Below are positions 11,601-23,947 of a DNA stretch of 64,000 nt, piece after piece. The stretch is from the NCBI GenBank assembly GCA_032358165.1, contig JAALGY010000033.1:372001-436000 (forward strand), read 5' to 3'. The position numbers were made by a program, and so were the translations under genes. Position 1 is the stretch's first letter. Each line of letters starts with the position of its first letter. This DNA is from Diplosphaera chodatii. Lineage: Eukaryota; Chlorophyta; Trebouxiophyceae; Prasiolales; Stichococcaceae. Under the pieces are notes generated by a model. The model did no database searches. It was given only the letters and a program-made list of their open reading frames with translations, and had not been told where the DNA came from.

Positions 11601-12561
11601 TTGCGGAGTATTGAACCAGGGGTAGATTGGCAGCAGTGGGTGCACTGCCATGCGTTGCAGGACGGACATGGTCCTGCACCTGTTCACTGACGGTCTCGAG
11701 ACACGAGAGGTGTGTTGCCTTCGGCGATGCCGAAGATAGGTTTTGCAGCCGCCGCGATCGATCTCATAGACACTCGCTTGCGCTGAGACGCAGAGCTCAA
11801 GCAGGACGCGCTGCCCATGTGCACAATGCCCGTTGACTTGATTTAGACAATCACGTGCTGGCTTCACGACGCAGGAGCGGTCCTCGGCACACGGCCGCCG
11901 GGTCTGGGGCCTGGTCACCACCCTGGGCATCATCTACTCCCTGGCCGTCAGCCAGGTGCACCCGCTGCAGTTGCCATCTGTGGCATGACGTCGTGACCTG
12001 ACAGCTCGAACCTTTCAACACGCTCCGGCAGTAGCGGCGGCTGCTGACCCTGCTTTGCTTGGTATGTGACATGAGTAATGGAATCGCACGAACACTTCGT
12101 GAGCTGCACCCGGCAGGTGGTGCCCTACTTCTCCCTGGTGATGGCCATCATCGCGGCTGTGGGCGACCTGACAGCGGTGCGTGCCCGCCCTCATCCTGGC
12201 GTTCTCGGCGGAATCACCATGTCTCTCTGTGTACTGTCAGGTTTGGTTCATCACGTGCTGCACTATCACGGGCCAAGGATGCTCAAGCGGCGATTGTGCA
12301 GATTGCATCCCCTCTCCAGGTGGGCAGACCCGCTGCGTCCGAAGCATCACTGCAAAACCATGAACCCTGCATCCCCGCTCGCAGGCGTACGCGCTGCCGG
12401 CGCTGTTCTGCCTGAAGCTGTCGGGGCCGCGGCTGCCGCTGCCGCGGTGGCAGGCGCTGGTGTGCTATGGGCTGATACCAGTGGCGGTGGCGCTGTCGGG
12501 CGTCGGGCTCGTTTCCTCCCTGACGGACTTGTATGAGAAGCTGGCGCAGCGCTTCCACTGA
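8681..12561 (+). CDS. Amino acid/auxin permease (AAAP, Aa_trans) transporter
   Basis: Integral membrane transporter, expected to move amino acids by proton coupling. Seventeen exons give 494 aa: 8681-8885, 8979-9067, 9180-9250, 9365-9470, 9687-9744, 9848-9945, 10098-10185, 10378-10529, 10754-10837, 10997-11062, 11203-11223, 11329-11367, 11501-11541, 11661-11709, 11875-11955, 12117-12176 and 12385-12561. A Ser/acidic cytosolic N-terminus (SESHFSEQASRLL, then an LDSDSEDGGE stretch) precedes the signature GTTWKATAAVLLADMFGLGT and LALPGAFGRLGWVVGLAV. Later helices include YICIALEPVILQLICTQN, IAIAVFMVPLSQIQTLEEIS, VIYIALGLYGYYILG and VVPYFSLVMAIIAAVGDLTA, and it ends in YEKLAQRFH. About ten to eleven hydrophobic segments are visible, as usual for the family. 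One internal exon is only 21 nt. Substrate and membrane cannot be told from sequence. Confidence 0.93.
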
Positions 12562-12866
12562 CGACACTGCAGACGGTTTGTCAGCCCCTGCGATTGGGGG
12601 ACCAGAGGTGTGCCACATGGGGGAACGCCCTTGATTTTGGCAGTTGAGCAGAGTGCACTGTTTTGGTAGCAGTAAGAACTAGAGCTCTATGAACAACTGG
12701 CATGTGGACTGCCCGAGTCGGACTTTTCAAGACAGCGAGTCATCCCGTGAAGGCAGGGTGGTTTGTGTGACAGCTGGTATCTCGTAAATGACGAACTGAA
12801 ACCAACGAGGTGATTATACACATGACTTCTGGACCTTCTGCACAAGACGTCAGCGCAATGACCTCC
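12562..12866. other. Convergent intergenic spacer
   Basis: About 305 bp between the stop codons of the AAAP transporter on the + strand and GAA1 on the - strand. It holds the two 3' ends. No coding or repeat structure is seen. Confidence 0.5.
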
Positions 12867-15800
12867 CTAGCTGTCCAATGTCGCGCCCAACCTCTTAGTT
12901 CCCTGGCCAGCCGCCTTGGCTGCCGGTGCACTCGCAATCAGCGCACAGCCCAGCCATGCTGGCGCCCACACCCCCAGCAGCACCGCCGACAGCACAGCGC
13001 TCGCCGCCAGCAGCCGCAGGACTCCCATGACCCCACCCGCCACGGCTGCCAACACCCCGCCTGGCGGCATAGGCTGCCAATGCTCTGCCACATTGTGCAG
13101 CACATCTGCAAGCAGGCCGCCGTTTCTCGCAGCCGCCAGTCCGCCAGACACGCATGCGAGCGTCCAGGGGGACAGCAGCACCAGGCCCAGGAAGCTGCAG
13201 CGGTCTGCTAGACTAGAGTCCCGGCCCGCAAGCGCCAGCGGCCGTGCGCAGCACAGCCAGGGGCCGAGCAGCAAGAGCGCCGCCGCCGCCGCCGCCCAGT
13301 CTATGCATGCCATCACCGACAGATGCACCACCTGCACGTGCAACAGTGCAGATGTCGACACTGTACCCAGCCAAGTGCCTCGAAGTTGACCCGCGAAGAG
13401 TCAGATTCTTGCCATTAACTGATGTTGTGGCAGGCTACAGCTCACTGGCATCAGATTGCTAGACCTCACGACAGCAACAGCTCACCACAGCCGTCAGCAT
13501 GGTCGCCTTGAGCCGCCGCCAGCCGCAGCCGCCAAGCGCAGCCCTGTAGCCCAGTGCAGCAGTGATTGCCCGGCTGAGCAGGCCGCTGTCACGCACGCTG
13601 TGTTGCTGCACGCTGCTGGTGCCGCCACTTGCAGCAGTGCCAGCAGCAGCCTTGACCGTCGGCCCTGCAGCAGCGGACCTGCCATGACGCCATGCGACCG
13701 TGGCCATGACACATGCTGCGGCCGCAACTGCGACACCCTGCGGGCTGCCCAGCAGCTGCTGATGCATGCCGCCGGCTGCATTCTGTCTGCCAGAAATTGT
13801 GCTGTCCCCGTGTCCTGCCGGGCTCTGGCCGCAGGCGCTGTGCTGCAATGCTGCACTGATGGCGAAGGCCGCTGCCGCGGGGCCAGCGTGCAGCGCGGCT
13901 GTCGTGTACAGAGCCGAGGCCCAGCCCAGCTCAGCGCTCTTGCTGGCTGCAGGACTCCTCCTGCTGGCTGCTGCCACAGCCGCCTGCAGCAAGTAAGGCC
14001 AACCACTTTCGAGTCAGCGCACGAATGTGAGCGGTTGGCCATGTGCCCCTCTCGTTCCGAGCTGAAAGTGCACTCGTGTGTCACCAGTTCTGTGTGCATT
14101 TCATCACAGTGCGTTGCAATTGTGATACAAGTGGCATGGTGCTGAAGTATGCCAAGCATGACCCACGCTTGGGAAGCGCATCAGGAAAGGGAGGAAGTGC
14201 TGTGCTACATCGTGCAAGGCGTGCAGTCCGAAGGTTACCTGCAGCGCCAGCGCCAGCAGCATTGCGACGACCGGCACCAGGTACACCTCCACCGTCAGGA
14301 AGCGGTCCGGCGACAGCAGGACGTACAGGAAGTAGGAGTGGTGGAAGCGCTCCAGCAGCCCGTTGAGCGAGCGGTACGTCAGCTCCAGAACCGGCGCTAG
14401 CCGCACGATGTAGTATCCCGGCTTGGCCTCGGATGTCTACACAGCGCATTGAGGGAGAGATCAGGGTCAGTTGCCTGTACCCGTGGCAGCTAGTGCTGTG
14501 GTGCTTCACCGGGTGGGACCAAGACACACACTGCGATACATGAGTGCTGTCAGGCACATGCGCAAGGTTTTATTTCTGGGCGCTGAAGGGATGCTCAAGT
14601 ACTGGTAGGATGTAGCAGCAGATGTGCACTGCTTAGGCGCTCAAAGACTACAGGCTGTTGTCATGCCGACATCTCTCGTCAGCACTGCCCAAAACAGCAG
14701 AGGCCTCACCGCAGACGCTGGGGACGGCAGCTGAATGGTGACGGCGTCGATCGCGTAGGGTTTGAAGGCCGCGTGCGGCGCCGTCGGCAGCCCTGCTGCC
14801 TGCTGCGCAGCGAATACTGCGCCCGTCCACAGCTGCCGTGCGTGCTCCAGCACCGCTGCTGGCAGCAGCGCCGCCGGCAGGGTTCGGGGCAGCCGCAGGG
14901 TTGCAGGCTGCGCAGAAGCGGGCAACACATATCAACAATGATTCGCGAGACAGCAGACAATCAGCCGAGCTGCGTGCAGTGGCAAGAGCTCAACATGACC
15001 AATCTAACAATCTACGGGGCCGAGCTGCAGGCCAAGGCGCCATGCCTGCGTCGCTGCTTTCTCCAGATGCGACCAAGCAAACGGTGATACATATCGTCAC
15101 CTTGGTATCGATCTGCAGGCCGCCGCCGTGGGTCGCCAGGTACCGCCGGAACGGGTAGAACAGGTCCAGCTTGGGCAGCTGCCCGGCGGCGCCCACCAGC
15201 GGCGCCGTCAGGGTCTGGGCTGCCGCTTCCTGCTTCTTCCTTGCTGCCATCGCCGCCACATCGCCTGACGCAGTGGAGCAAAGCACCTGGCGACAGCTAC
15301 CCTTGATATCCATCAGCAGCCGGTGGGCAAGACAAGCATATCCAGTTTGACTTTGGCGCTTCAGTGCCTGCCGTGTGTTGCAACCACCCACCCCTACCTG
15401 TTGCTGTACTGCCACTGCCTGCTGTGCCGCCTGCGCCACCGCCAAGCAGGACCAGCGCCTGCTGCAGCTGGCCGGCGCGGCCAAAGGCGTGCCCAACAGG
15501 ATCAACGATGTCACCAACGCCACTGCCGAAGCTGCTGCTGCCGGCATGACAGGCAGTGCCGTCCTGATACTCCGCGAGCCATGCCTGCAGCATCAGGACA
15601 GCACAGCACGCCTCAAGGAAGGGTCAATGTGACGACGGCAATGCCCGGAATGCAGCTTGGAGATGAGCAGGTGTAGGCACCTGCATGAAGCCCAAAGCGC
15701 ATCAAACACTGTGCCAAGGCGCTACGAGAGGGCATGAGGCCAGTGCCGACTATGTAGAATGCCTGCATGCACAGTCCCGAATGTGCACCTCCATGCTGGG

Positions 15801-16947
15801 GACGAGCCCGCAGCGCGCGTCCGCCACCAGCCACACGACGTCCTTGGCCAGCCAGGGCGCCCGCGCCAGGTGCTCCACCACGGCCGCCGCCAGGCCCAGC
15901 GCCTCCGCAGCGCCGCCGGCAGATGAGCGCCAGCCTGGACAGTGCGCCAAGCCACACGCTTATGTCACCTCGCCATGGCGTCTGCCGCCAGAACGCATGC
16001 TGCAGCACCAAAATTATGTCATGGGTCCATACGCCCAAACTCCTGTTCCTCAATTTGGATGGCCACAAGCCATAAGCGGCTACCAAGTCTTAATGCACAT
16101 TACTGGCAGCGGCAGCTGATGCGCGAAGCAAGATCGGCCGTCATTGTTCCAAAATAGTCTCAGCATATTACTGCGGACACGCGATGAGCAACTGATCAGC
16201 GTACCTGGTCGCCTGTCAGCAGGGGCTGCCAGTGACACTGGCGTCGCCAGCACTAGACCCTCTTTGCCGTCGCCCCGCGGCGAGCGCAGCACGCCGTACA
16301 GGTTGGCGCAGCCGCCGAAGCTGCTTCCACTCCTGGTGGCATGCCCGTTCTCGCTACCGCCGCTGCTGCCAGACTGTGGGCCAGATCCTTCTGTGGCATT
16401 CCCAGCTGTGAACGCCCAAGCTGGGTGCTCCGTCCCATGTCTGCCGCCGCCAAAGCGCTGCCAGTACACCTCGAGGCCCAGGCGCCGCATGTGCGCCTCG
16501 GCAGCAAGCATGGCAGTGTGCTGCAGGGCGGCCGTCTGCGCCACAGGCGAGGCGTCGCCTGCTGTGTTGGCTGCGCTGCGCAGCTCCTGCAGCAGCCGGC
16601 TTGCCAGCTGCTGGCCGCTCTGCACCGCCGTACCTCGCCTGCTCATGTTGGCCCACAAAAGTTTCTGTCAATGACAACATCTTGATACCGCAGATCAGGC
16701 TACCATACCCGTCCATGCAGACACGCCCTTCAGGGCAGTGTGCACGCATGTTCTGGATGTCGCTGCACCTGATGACGGACTCAGCATGGCCGACCAGCAG
16801 CGCATTCTCATCATGGTAGATCGCCTTCCCAGCGAGTGGCAGAGCCAGCAGGCCACAGATGCCGATCACGAACAGAGAGACACTGATTGCGTCAGCCCTC
16901 CTGATCGCTGTTGTGGCTAGCCTCGCAATCAGCTTGACCTTCGCCAT
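12867..16947 (-). CDS. GPAA1: GPI transamidase component GAA1/GPAA1
   Basis: ER membrane subunit of the GPI transamidase, which attaches GPI anchors to secretory proteins. Nine exons in transcript order give 822 aa: 16769-16947, 16205-16638, 15789-15934, 15398-15584, 15101-15264, 14710-14907, 14239-14436, 13486-13983 and 12867-13331. The N-terminus has one transmembrane anchor (AISVSLFVIGICGLLALPLA) followed by YHDENALLVG. Luminal landmarks are LGLEVYWQRF, NLYGVLRSPRGDGKEGLVL, WLAKDVVWLVADARCG, AWLAEYQDG, RAGQLQQALVLL and GQLPKLDLFYPFRRYL. The family hallmark RSLNGLLERFHHSYFLYVLL follows. The C-terminal third is Ala/Leu-rich and strongly hydrophobic, matching the multi-helix membrane domain. 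The start ATG at 16945-16947 directly precedes the anchor. The gene is divergent from NDC80 and convergent with the AAAP gene. Confidence 0.93.
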
Positions 16948-17532
16948 TTCGCGCACCGGGGAGTTGTGTCTGATGCTGTGGCGGCGACACTTGCGCTATA
17001 GTTTGCAGGTCAGTAACACCGCAGCTGCGAGGTGCATAAGCATATAGATTAACTCGGATGATACGCTGGCGTGTTGAGGGTGCCCATCAGCCCGCTCGCA
17101 CTCCTACAGCCAGGTGGGATGCGCCATGCGCAGCATGCCATTGCTGAAACAAATCCCTTATTGCGAAATGTCGTGAGCACAGCAGCACTCAGCATCGCGT
17201 TCTCTGCATAGTGTGTAAGTAGACCGCTGCAACTGATAACGTCTTCTATTGAGCGTGCACCACTGGCCATCCGCAGGATGCGCCCTCGTCTCTTACTTCT
17301 CTCACGCCCCTGCTTTCGAAGTACACTACAGCTGTCACAAGTCCGATTGATTTGCAGAGAGCATCAGCAGGGGCAGGCTGGTACCACAGCAGCTATAACG
17401 CTTGTAAGAGAGTTCTGCAGCCTATCAGGCAGGTACCAAGCGGCGATAGACAAACGGAGCTTGCAACCCGTCCGCAACAGTCATCGATCCCACCCACCTA
17501 CAAGTGAGCTTGACCCACCTCAGCCCGCAGCC
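16948..17532. other. Divergent promoter region
   Basis: About 585 bp between the start codons of GAA1 on the - strand and NDC80 on the + strand. It should contain both promoters and leaders. I see no coding exon, and no motif I can name with confidence. Confidence 0.45.
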
Positions 17533-20500
17533 ATGGACGGCCACCGGCGGCAGACGCTGGGGGCCGTCAGCCCCAACATGCTGCCCGCGCGGCGGGCCTC
17601 GATGGCGCCCGCACGAGTCACCAAACCCGGTGCCAACGGCGGCAGGCCGCGCCAGTCGATGGCGCCCCCCAGCAGCGCAGCCCCCAACCGGCAGTCGCTC
17701 GCGCCGCCCAGCACCGCCCGCCGCAGCGGCCACGGCCAGAAGGCAGCTTCTGATCCGCGGCCGGTTACCGACAAGAAGTGGGCGCTGGAGACCATGAAGA
17801 GCGTCCTGGTGTACGTTGCATCCCACGGCTACGGCGAAGAGCTGGATCTGAAGGTGCTTATACCACCAGAGAACCAAACAACTATGATGCCGAGACTAGC
17901 AGCATCTCTATGTTGCACCTCTGGCAACTTTTGTAATGCAATGCAGCGCATGCTGACTTGGCGGTAGACCGCATGACCGGCATCAGGGTGTCAAAGCAGC
18001 ACAGAGAAGGATAGAAGGGCCGCCAACCCCGCTGGAGCTGGCGCAAGCTTCATTTCTCAGTGCTGGCACGGCCACATAAGCCTGCCGGGCTACTTGCAGA
18101 GCAAGGGAGCAAGCCACTGATGTGTGCGTGCCACCCGCAGAAACTGACGTCGCCGCAGAAGAAGGAGTGGGAGGCGCTCATGGTGTTCCTGGTGCAGCAG
18201 GTGGACCCGCGGTGGACGCCGCCCGCGTCAGCGCCTGACGGCAAGACGAAGTATGAGGTGGGTGACTGGAATACTCAAGATCTTGCATGTGGACACCGAG
18301 CGCCGCACTGCTAGACTCGGCACGGCTGCGAGCTTGCGACCGGCTCCAACTGGGGCGACGTGTCTGAGAGGAAGCAGGTGCTTGACACCATCCCACCATC
18401 CCACCAGTGTACGTGCACTGATCTTATAGGCGCCTGATGCACATGTCTGAACTGATGTAGGGGGACTTTGAGGCATTCCTGAAGTGGGTGGCATACCCCT
18501 TCATACCCTCCAAGTCGGCCATGTACCAGCCCGGCAACAACTCCTCCTGGCCAAAGGTGCATCCTGACACTGGCCGTGCACTGCACTGTGTCTGGGGACA
18601 GCATCAAACCCAAGCGCTTGCAGTCCTTCATAAAGCTCCTGTTACGGTTGGTGGTATGCTTATGTGCATGCTTGATATGCCATCATCAGACGCTGTCGCC
18701 TCTCCTCCCCCCAGCTCCTGGGCGTGCTGCGCTTCCTGGTGGACTACCTGAACTACGAGCACAAGCGCGCGGTGCTGCTGCCGCAGCAGGCGTCGCTGGG
18801 GGCCGCCCACGAGCACTGGGAGAACTGTGAGCCGCCCTGCTGAACCGGCTTGTCGGTGCCGAACTGCTGTACTGGTCGCTGCTTTGCACGCCGGTGGTAA
18901 GTAGGTGTCTGTACAGCTACTGTTCACATGTGGCACAGTATGCGCTGCTGCCTGCTGGTCGGTGGACAGGATGTGGCATCTGGTAGATGCAGGTTGCACA
19001 GGCGTGAGAAGTGAGGGGTGCTCCTTGCGGATGCCTCGCACAGTCACAACAGTCATGGTGCAAGCATTGCAACCCAGCAGCTGCTGACATACCTTCCTCG
19101 CCATTCCTGCAGCGGAGATGGCGACGTTCTTCGACTTCGTCATGCAGACGTACCGCTGCTACATGGCAGTCGACGATGCTGGCGACGAGCGCATCACAGC
19201 GGAGTTTGGCGCCGGCATGCAGCAGCGCAACCAGGAGCTGCAGGCCTCCAACGCCGCCACAGCCGAGGTGGGCCATGCTGCTGCTTCGACAAACTTCCAC
19301 CGTGATGTGGCACACGGCTTACAGGGCTAGGTGCCAAGCTAAAGCTGTGCGATCGTGGCAAGGGTGCGCTGCGTCTGCCTACACGTGGTGCATGTGGCAG
19401 TGCTGTGGCGCATCGCCGATTGGACGCGACACTGACAGCGAGTCGCGCTCAGAGCAGCAGGCATGCGACCCGCAGTGGTGTCCGCATCCGCAGGAGAACG
19501 CCGCGCTGCAGCAGCAGCTGGACGGGCTGCGGGGGCCCGCCCCGCTGGAGGCGGCGCAGGACGCGCTGCGGGTCGCGCGGGAGGACCGCGAGGCGCTGCG
19601 CCGCCACATCGCCAGCTCCCAGGTGAACCTCAGTGATGGCCGCCTGTATCAGCGTGCAACCACTTTCGTCCTTGGGCCTTCGAGTCACCCCGGAGGGCTG
19701 CAATGTGCTGCAGCGCCAATTTGCTAGAGTCTTGACTACCAGGAGAGGTTGACGACACAGGACACAGTGGTTCAGACGCCCGAATGAGGGCGTCATGTAC
19801 CATGCTCTCTCGTGACACACGGGCCGTGTGCACGGTCAGCAGTGACGGGTGTGCTGGTGGCACAGGCCAAGCGGGAGTCGAAGCGGCAAAACGCCGCGCG
19901 GTGGGCGGCGGAGGTGGTCGCGCGCCGGGAGCAGGTCGCGGTGGTGCGCGCCGACAACGCGGCCCTGCAGCAGCGGGTGGAGTCGCAGCCATACACGGCA
20001 GAGCAGGCCGCCCGCATGAATGCCGAGAAGTGCGTGGCTGCGCTTCGTGTATGCTACGTGTACTGGCTTTATGTCTACTTCACTGTACCCACGAGCAAAG
20101 CCGAAGAGCACATGTTGGCGTCGTGAGCGCTGAAACAGAAGCCTAGCAAGAGCGAGCACAGTCAGGAGGGCATCATATCCAGATTTCATGGAGCATCATT
20201 GACATTGACATCGAGCGAGTCCGTACTGATTCAGTATTCCGGTGACTCAGGATCAAGGAGGGCGAGGCGCTGACGGCTCAGCGGCGGCACCGGGCGCAGC
20301 ATACCGCAGCCGGCGAGGCCGCCGCGGCCCAGGTGGCCGCGTGCCTCGACTCGCTGCAGGCAGGGGCGCAGGTGGGGCCCTGGCGCAGCCCTGGTTCACC
20401 TGCTGCCCTCTCTGTGTCGACCTATAGCTTGTGCTGCTTCGGGACGGCCAGTGCGTCTATCCTCCCTCGCAGCAGCATGCGCAGCCCTGCTGAGCTTGTC

Positions 20501-22185
20501 GGTGCAGTGTCGGTGCAGGCCTGTCTGCTATCAGCACATCACACACCACAGACCTGTGTCTCTGTCGCCCGACGCAGCGCTTCAATGTGGCGGCAGAGCG
20601 CCTGGGGCTGATCGCTCCCGGGGGCGGCGCCGGCAAGCGCGCGGCTGGCGTCCTGTACGAGGCGCGGGTGGATGCCTCGGCAAATGCTGCCGCCGACATC
20701 CTCTCGGCCGACCTGAAGGTGGGCCGTGGACTCTGCAACGCACAGTGCAACCGTGGTTTGGTATGATGAGGCGGATCCCGCTGTCATGCCACCGTCAGGG
20801 TTACCAGTGCGTGTTCGCGTCATCACATAGTGCCGCGCTGCTGCGCCACGACCATCCTGAGATCTGTGGATCGGAAACGTGCTCTTGAAGAGCAGCACAT
20901 CCGCACATGCTTCCTGCGTGTGACAACGTGGACGATGCTGTGCAGGGCGCGGTCATCCCGGGGCTGCATGTGGCGCGGCAGGGGTATAAGGACAGGGAGG
21001 TGCGGCTGACGGGGGAGCGCTTCAGGGTGGAGAACCGGCTGGCGGATCTGGTGGAGGCCGAGCGCTGCCAGTTCCAGGAGAACCTGCAGCTGGAGCACAG
21101 GGTGGGTTCCTGCGGCGCATGGCGTCTTCCGTACCCCCTGCGGCGTGTTGCCGGCTGCAGGATGCCGTGCCGTTTGCACACCGCCTTGCGCAGATGGGGC
21201 ATGGCAGAGCAGGGCGGCTGGCATCGGTTTGTGCAGCACCCGGAGACAATCAGACGGTTTGCCATCAGCCGGTAATCACATCGCACATTGCATGGACTGC
21301 AGGTGCGGCAGCTGGACACCGCGTACCAGGCAGCCGTCGCCAAGTTCGAGATGGAGCACAGCGCCCTCAATGTGCGCCCCTCACGACGCCGCGGCCCCTC
21401 CTCCCGCTCCTCCGTGACCTGCAGCCTCTGTCGACGGACATGCCTGCCGTGTGTCTGGAGGGGCGCCTGGGCAGGCCCCCACCAGCTCTCGCACATGCAG
21501 AGGCTGGCGGCTCGGCGCCGTGCCGGGCAGCCGTCGCCCGGCGGGCTGCTGACCGGGGCGTGCGCGTGCCTGCGTCGCAGGAGGAGGCGGCGCACATCGC
21601 CGCCCAGGTGGCGGGCATGAAGGACGCCGGGTCGGAGGACGTGCTGGAGGCGAAGCGGTGCGTGGCGGAGAGGGAGCTGGAGCTGGACGCGACACAGATG
21701 TGCGCGGCGACTGCCGCTTCCCGCCCGCAGCCTGTGCTGCCATGAGCGTGTGCATGTCCAGAGTCTGCCATCGGACCCAAGGTGATCAACCCTAGTCTTA
21801 CAGTTGGTGAGCCCCGTGCCTGCAGGGGCAATGAGCAGGACCGGCATGCGCTGCGGATGCAACTGAACGCCGCGCTGGGCATCCTGGTGCAGCATCAGGT
21901 GCGCTTGCAGCACCTGCCCACTGTGTGACCCTGTCGCAGTTGGATGGAAGCGGCACATCGCTGGGAATGGCACAACAGCAGCTCAAGGCTGCCACCAGCC
22001 GTCTTGTTGTCAACTGACCTTACGGTACCGTACTCACAGTTCGGGTTGGCCACCTCCAATGCATCACTTGTCGCGTGCAGGAGGATGTGCAGCAGACGCT
22101 GAAGGTCACGAGGAAGGCGATGTCCGCTGAGCTACAGCAGCTGCAGCAGGTGTGCTCGCACAAGCTGTGTGCTACCGCTGCGTGA
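17533..22185 (+). CDS. NDC80: Kinetochore protein NDC80/HEC1
   Basis: Outer-kinetochore subunit of the NDC80 complex that binds microtubules. Fifteen exons give 626 aa: 17533-17853, 18141-18257, 18333-18377, 18461-18556, 18715-18826, 19113-19267, 19494-19622, 19866-20029, 20251-20371, 20578-20718, 20946-21101, 21303-21371, 21581-21657, 21826-21898 and 22081-22185. Residues 1-70 form a basic, proline-rich tail with repeated R-x-S-[ML]-A-P motifs. The calponin-homology region follows: LTSPQKKEWEALMVFLVQQ, AYPFIPSKSAMYQPGNNSSW and LLGVLRFLVDYLNYEH. The rest is coiled coil, with EENAALQQQLDGLRG, the family-typical QPYTAEQAARMNAEK, NVAAERLGLIAP and an alternating Glu/Gln/Arg-rich C-terminus. The 45-nt exon at 18333-18377 is the weakest part. 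Length fits the family (roughly 550-700 aa). The stop assumes read-through of the last open exon to TGA 22183-22185. Confidence 0.92.
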
Positions 22186-22576
22186 TGGCGGCGTGCAAGG
22201 TGTCCTCTGGGGGCATTCCGTCAACCTCGGGCTGAAGACGGGCCATGTGACGATTTGCCACAGCAGCTGCAATGCGCTTTGCTGCTACTGCTGACCGTTG
22301 CAGCTGCTTCTCTCGCAATGTTGCCCACCAATCCCATCAGTAGGTTTGCAGCGTGTATATCTGTGACTGTCGCTTGAAGCCTGTGGTTTGGACTCAGCAC
22401 TGAAACCAACGACACCGTACGTCTGAGGAGCAGAGTTGTGGTCAAGCAGAATTTGAAGGTTCCATAGCAAGCGCTGAGGGTTGAAAAAGCAGCGGCATCA
22501 GACCCACCGTACAGTCTGACGAGTCTCGCATGCAAATGAGCCCCTCCGCAACCCTGGAGGCGGCTGCTGGCTTCAT
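22186..22576. other. Convergent intergenic spacer
   Basis: About 390 bp between the stops of NDC80 on the + strand and the carbonic anhydrase on the - strand. It holds both 3' ends. Nothing else is recognised. Confidence 0.5.
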
Positions 22577-23947
22577 TCAGGCATCCACAGGCACGATCTT
22601 GCCGGTCTCCACCTGGTAGATGTAGCCGTGCACTGGGATGTCCGCCTGCAAGCCACCAGCTCAGGTGGTGACCACTTCGGGTGCCGCAGTCAGGGGAGCA
22701 CATGCCACAAGGCCTGAGACAGACCATTCATTGATCAGTCACGGGAACGAGCAGTGGCATTCGAGATTTCACTGGGGGTGAATGGCACCCATTTGTGATC
22801 ACCACGTCAACGGGAATGCGATGGGATGGGCATGAGCTGCGCACCGGGATGAGGGGCGAGTCCTTGATGATGCCCACGTCCGTGCGCACCGACTGCTCCA
22901 GGCCCTTGAACCTGAAGGCAAACCCCACAAACCCCTTCTGAAGCGGCGTCGGACCATGTCACCGCAGTGACAGCAGCCCACCACTTCACGGGCCATACTG
23001 TACGGCAGGGTCCCCTGACACCGTGCACTGTCGAAATGCGAGTCCCGCGGCTGGCCCGAACAGGCGCTGCAAGGGTGTGAACTCTCAGGCCAGCACACAG
23101 ACAGTGCGACAGGGACGCACGGCAGCCAGTCCCGGTCGCCGGCATCCACGCCCAGGTCCGCCTGGATCTTTGCCTTCAGATCCTCGTTCTCTGCGATGGA
23201 GAGGCCCCGTCACACTGTGCCACACACACCACCTGCAATGCGAAGCACCAGGTGCACAGCAGCAGCAGCAGACTCCTGCAAGCTGAGGCCTCACACGTAC
23301 CGAAGGTCTCCATCCCGCAGTCTGCATTGCCATGCAGCACAGCATCAGTGAGTGCTCTGCGGCCAGATACCACCAGGTGCATGTCATAGGGACCCATTCG
23401 GCAGGGTTCTGCCACTGTGCAGGTCCAGCGCAAGCTCCAGTTTCCGTTCACTGCCGCACCGGTGTGGTGGATGACGAAGATCTCCTTCGTGCCCAGCAGC
23501 CGCTGTGAGATGACGAGGCTGCGGATGGCGGACTCATCGATGCGGCCGCCAGCGTTGCGGATCACATGGAAGTCTGCAGCAACGGCAGACGGTTGTCGCA
23601 GAGATTACAGCGAGCAAGATATAGTTGGCTGCTACCTGGGACTCTGCGCCACGGAATGGCATGCAAACGCGTGGCATGGTGCAGTGGTGATGGCAGTGTG
23701 GCAGACAACTGTGCACCGCCCAGGTTCGTGCCAGTGCCCAGAGGTGTCACCCACGGGCTGCACTTGACATTGTATCAAAAGCCCACGCGCCTCCGATGTT
23801 TGCCCCTAAAAACTTCTCCGGGTGCAGGCGCGCGTCCATGCAGGTCACGACCGCTGCTGCGCGCGCAGGCGGGATGGCCTTGTCGCCATCCTGGAACGCC
23901 GCGGCGAACTCCGCATTCGCCGCCTCCACGGACTGCTTCTGCGCCAT
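22577..23947 (-). CDS. Beta-type carbonic anhydrase, short form
   Basis: Zinc enzyme interconverting CO2 and bicarbonate. Six exons in transcript order give 165 aa: 23791-23947, 23460-23573, 23301-23321, 23121-23190, 22845-22911 and 22577-22645. Zinc and catalytic residues are visible: [14 protein letters not shown] supplies Cys36 with the Asp38/Arg40 dyad, and VIHHTDCGMETF supplies His89 and Cys92. [18 protein letters not shown] and [20 protein letters not shown] are typical of the small single-domain, bacterial-like beta-CA group. There is no signal or transit peptide on [14 protein letters not shown], so a cytosolic location is likely (inference). The first intron must use a GC donor for the frame to continue. 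The 21-nt third exon carries zinc ligand Cys92. All phases fit. Confidence 0.95.
23574..23790 (-). other. GC-AG intron in the carbonic anhydrase gene
   Basis: The first intron of the carbonic anhydrase gene. The exon ends GGAG and the intron begins GCGCGT (donor GC at 23789-23790 on the - strand) and ends tgctgcag. Only this split gives [14 protein letters not shown] across the junction; the nearest GT leads to a stop. Confidence 0.75.

Noticed and set aside
20801..21973. 390-codon open frame on the - strand
   Set aside because: It runs antisense across several phase-consistent NDC80 exons and their introns, has no recognisable domain, and is the sort of long shadow frame expected at this GC content.
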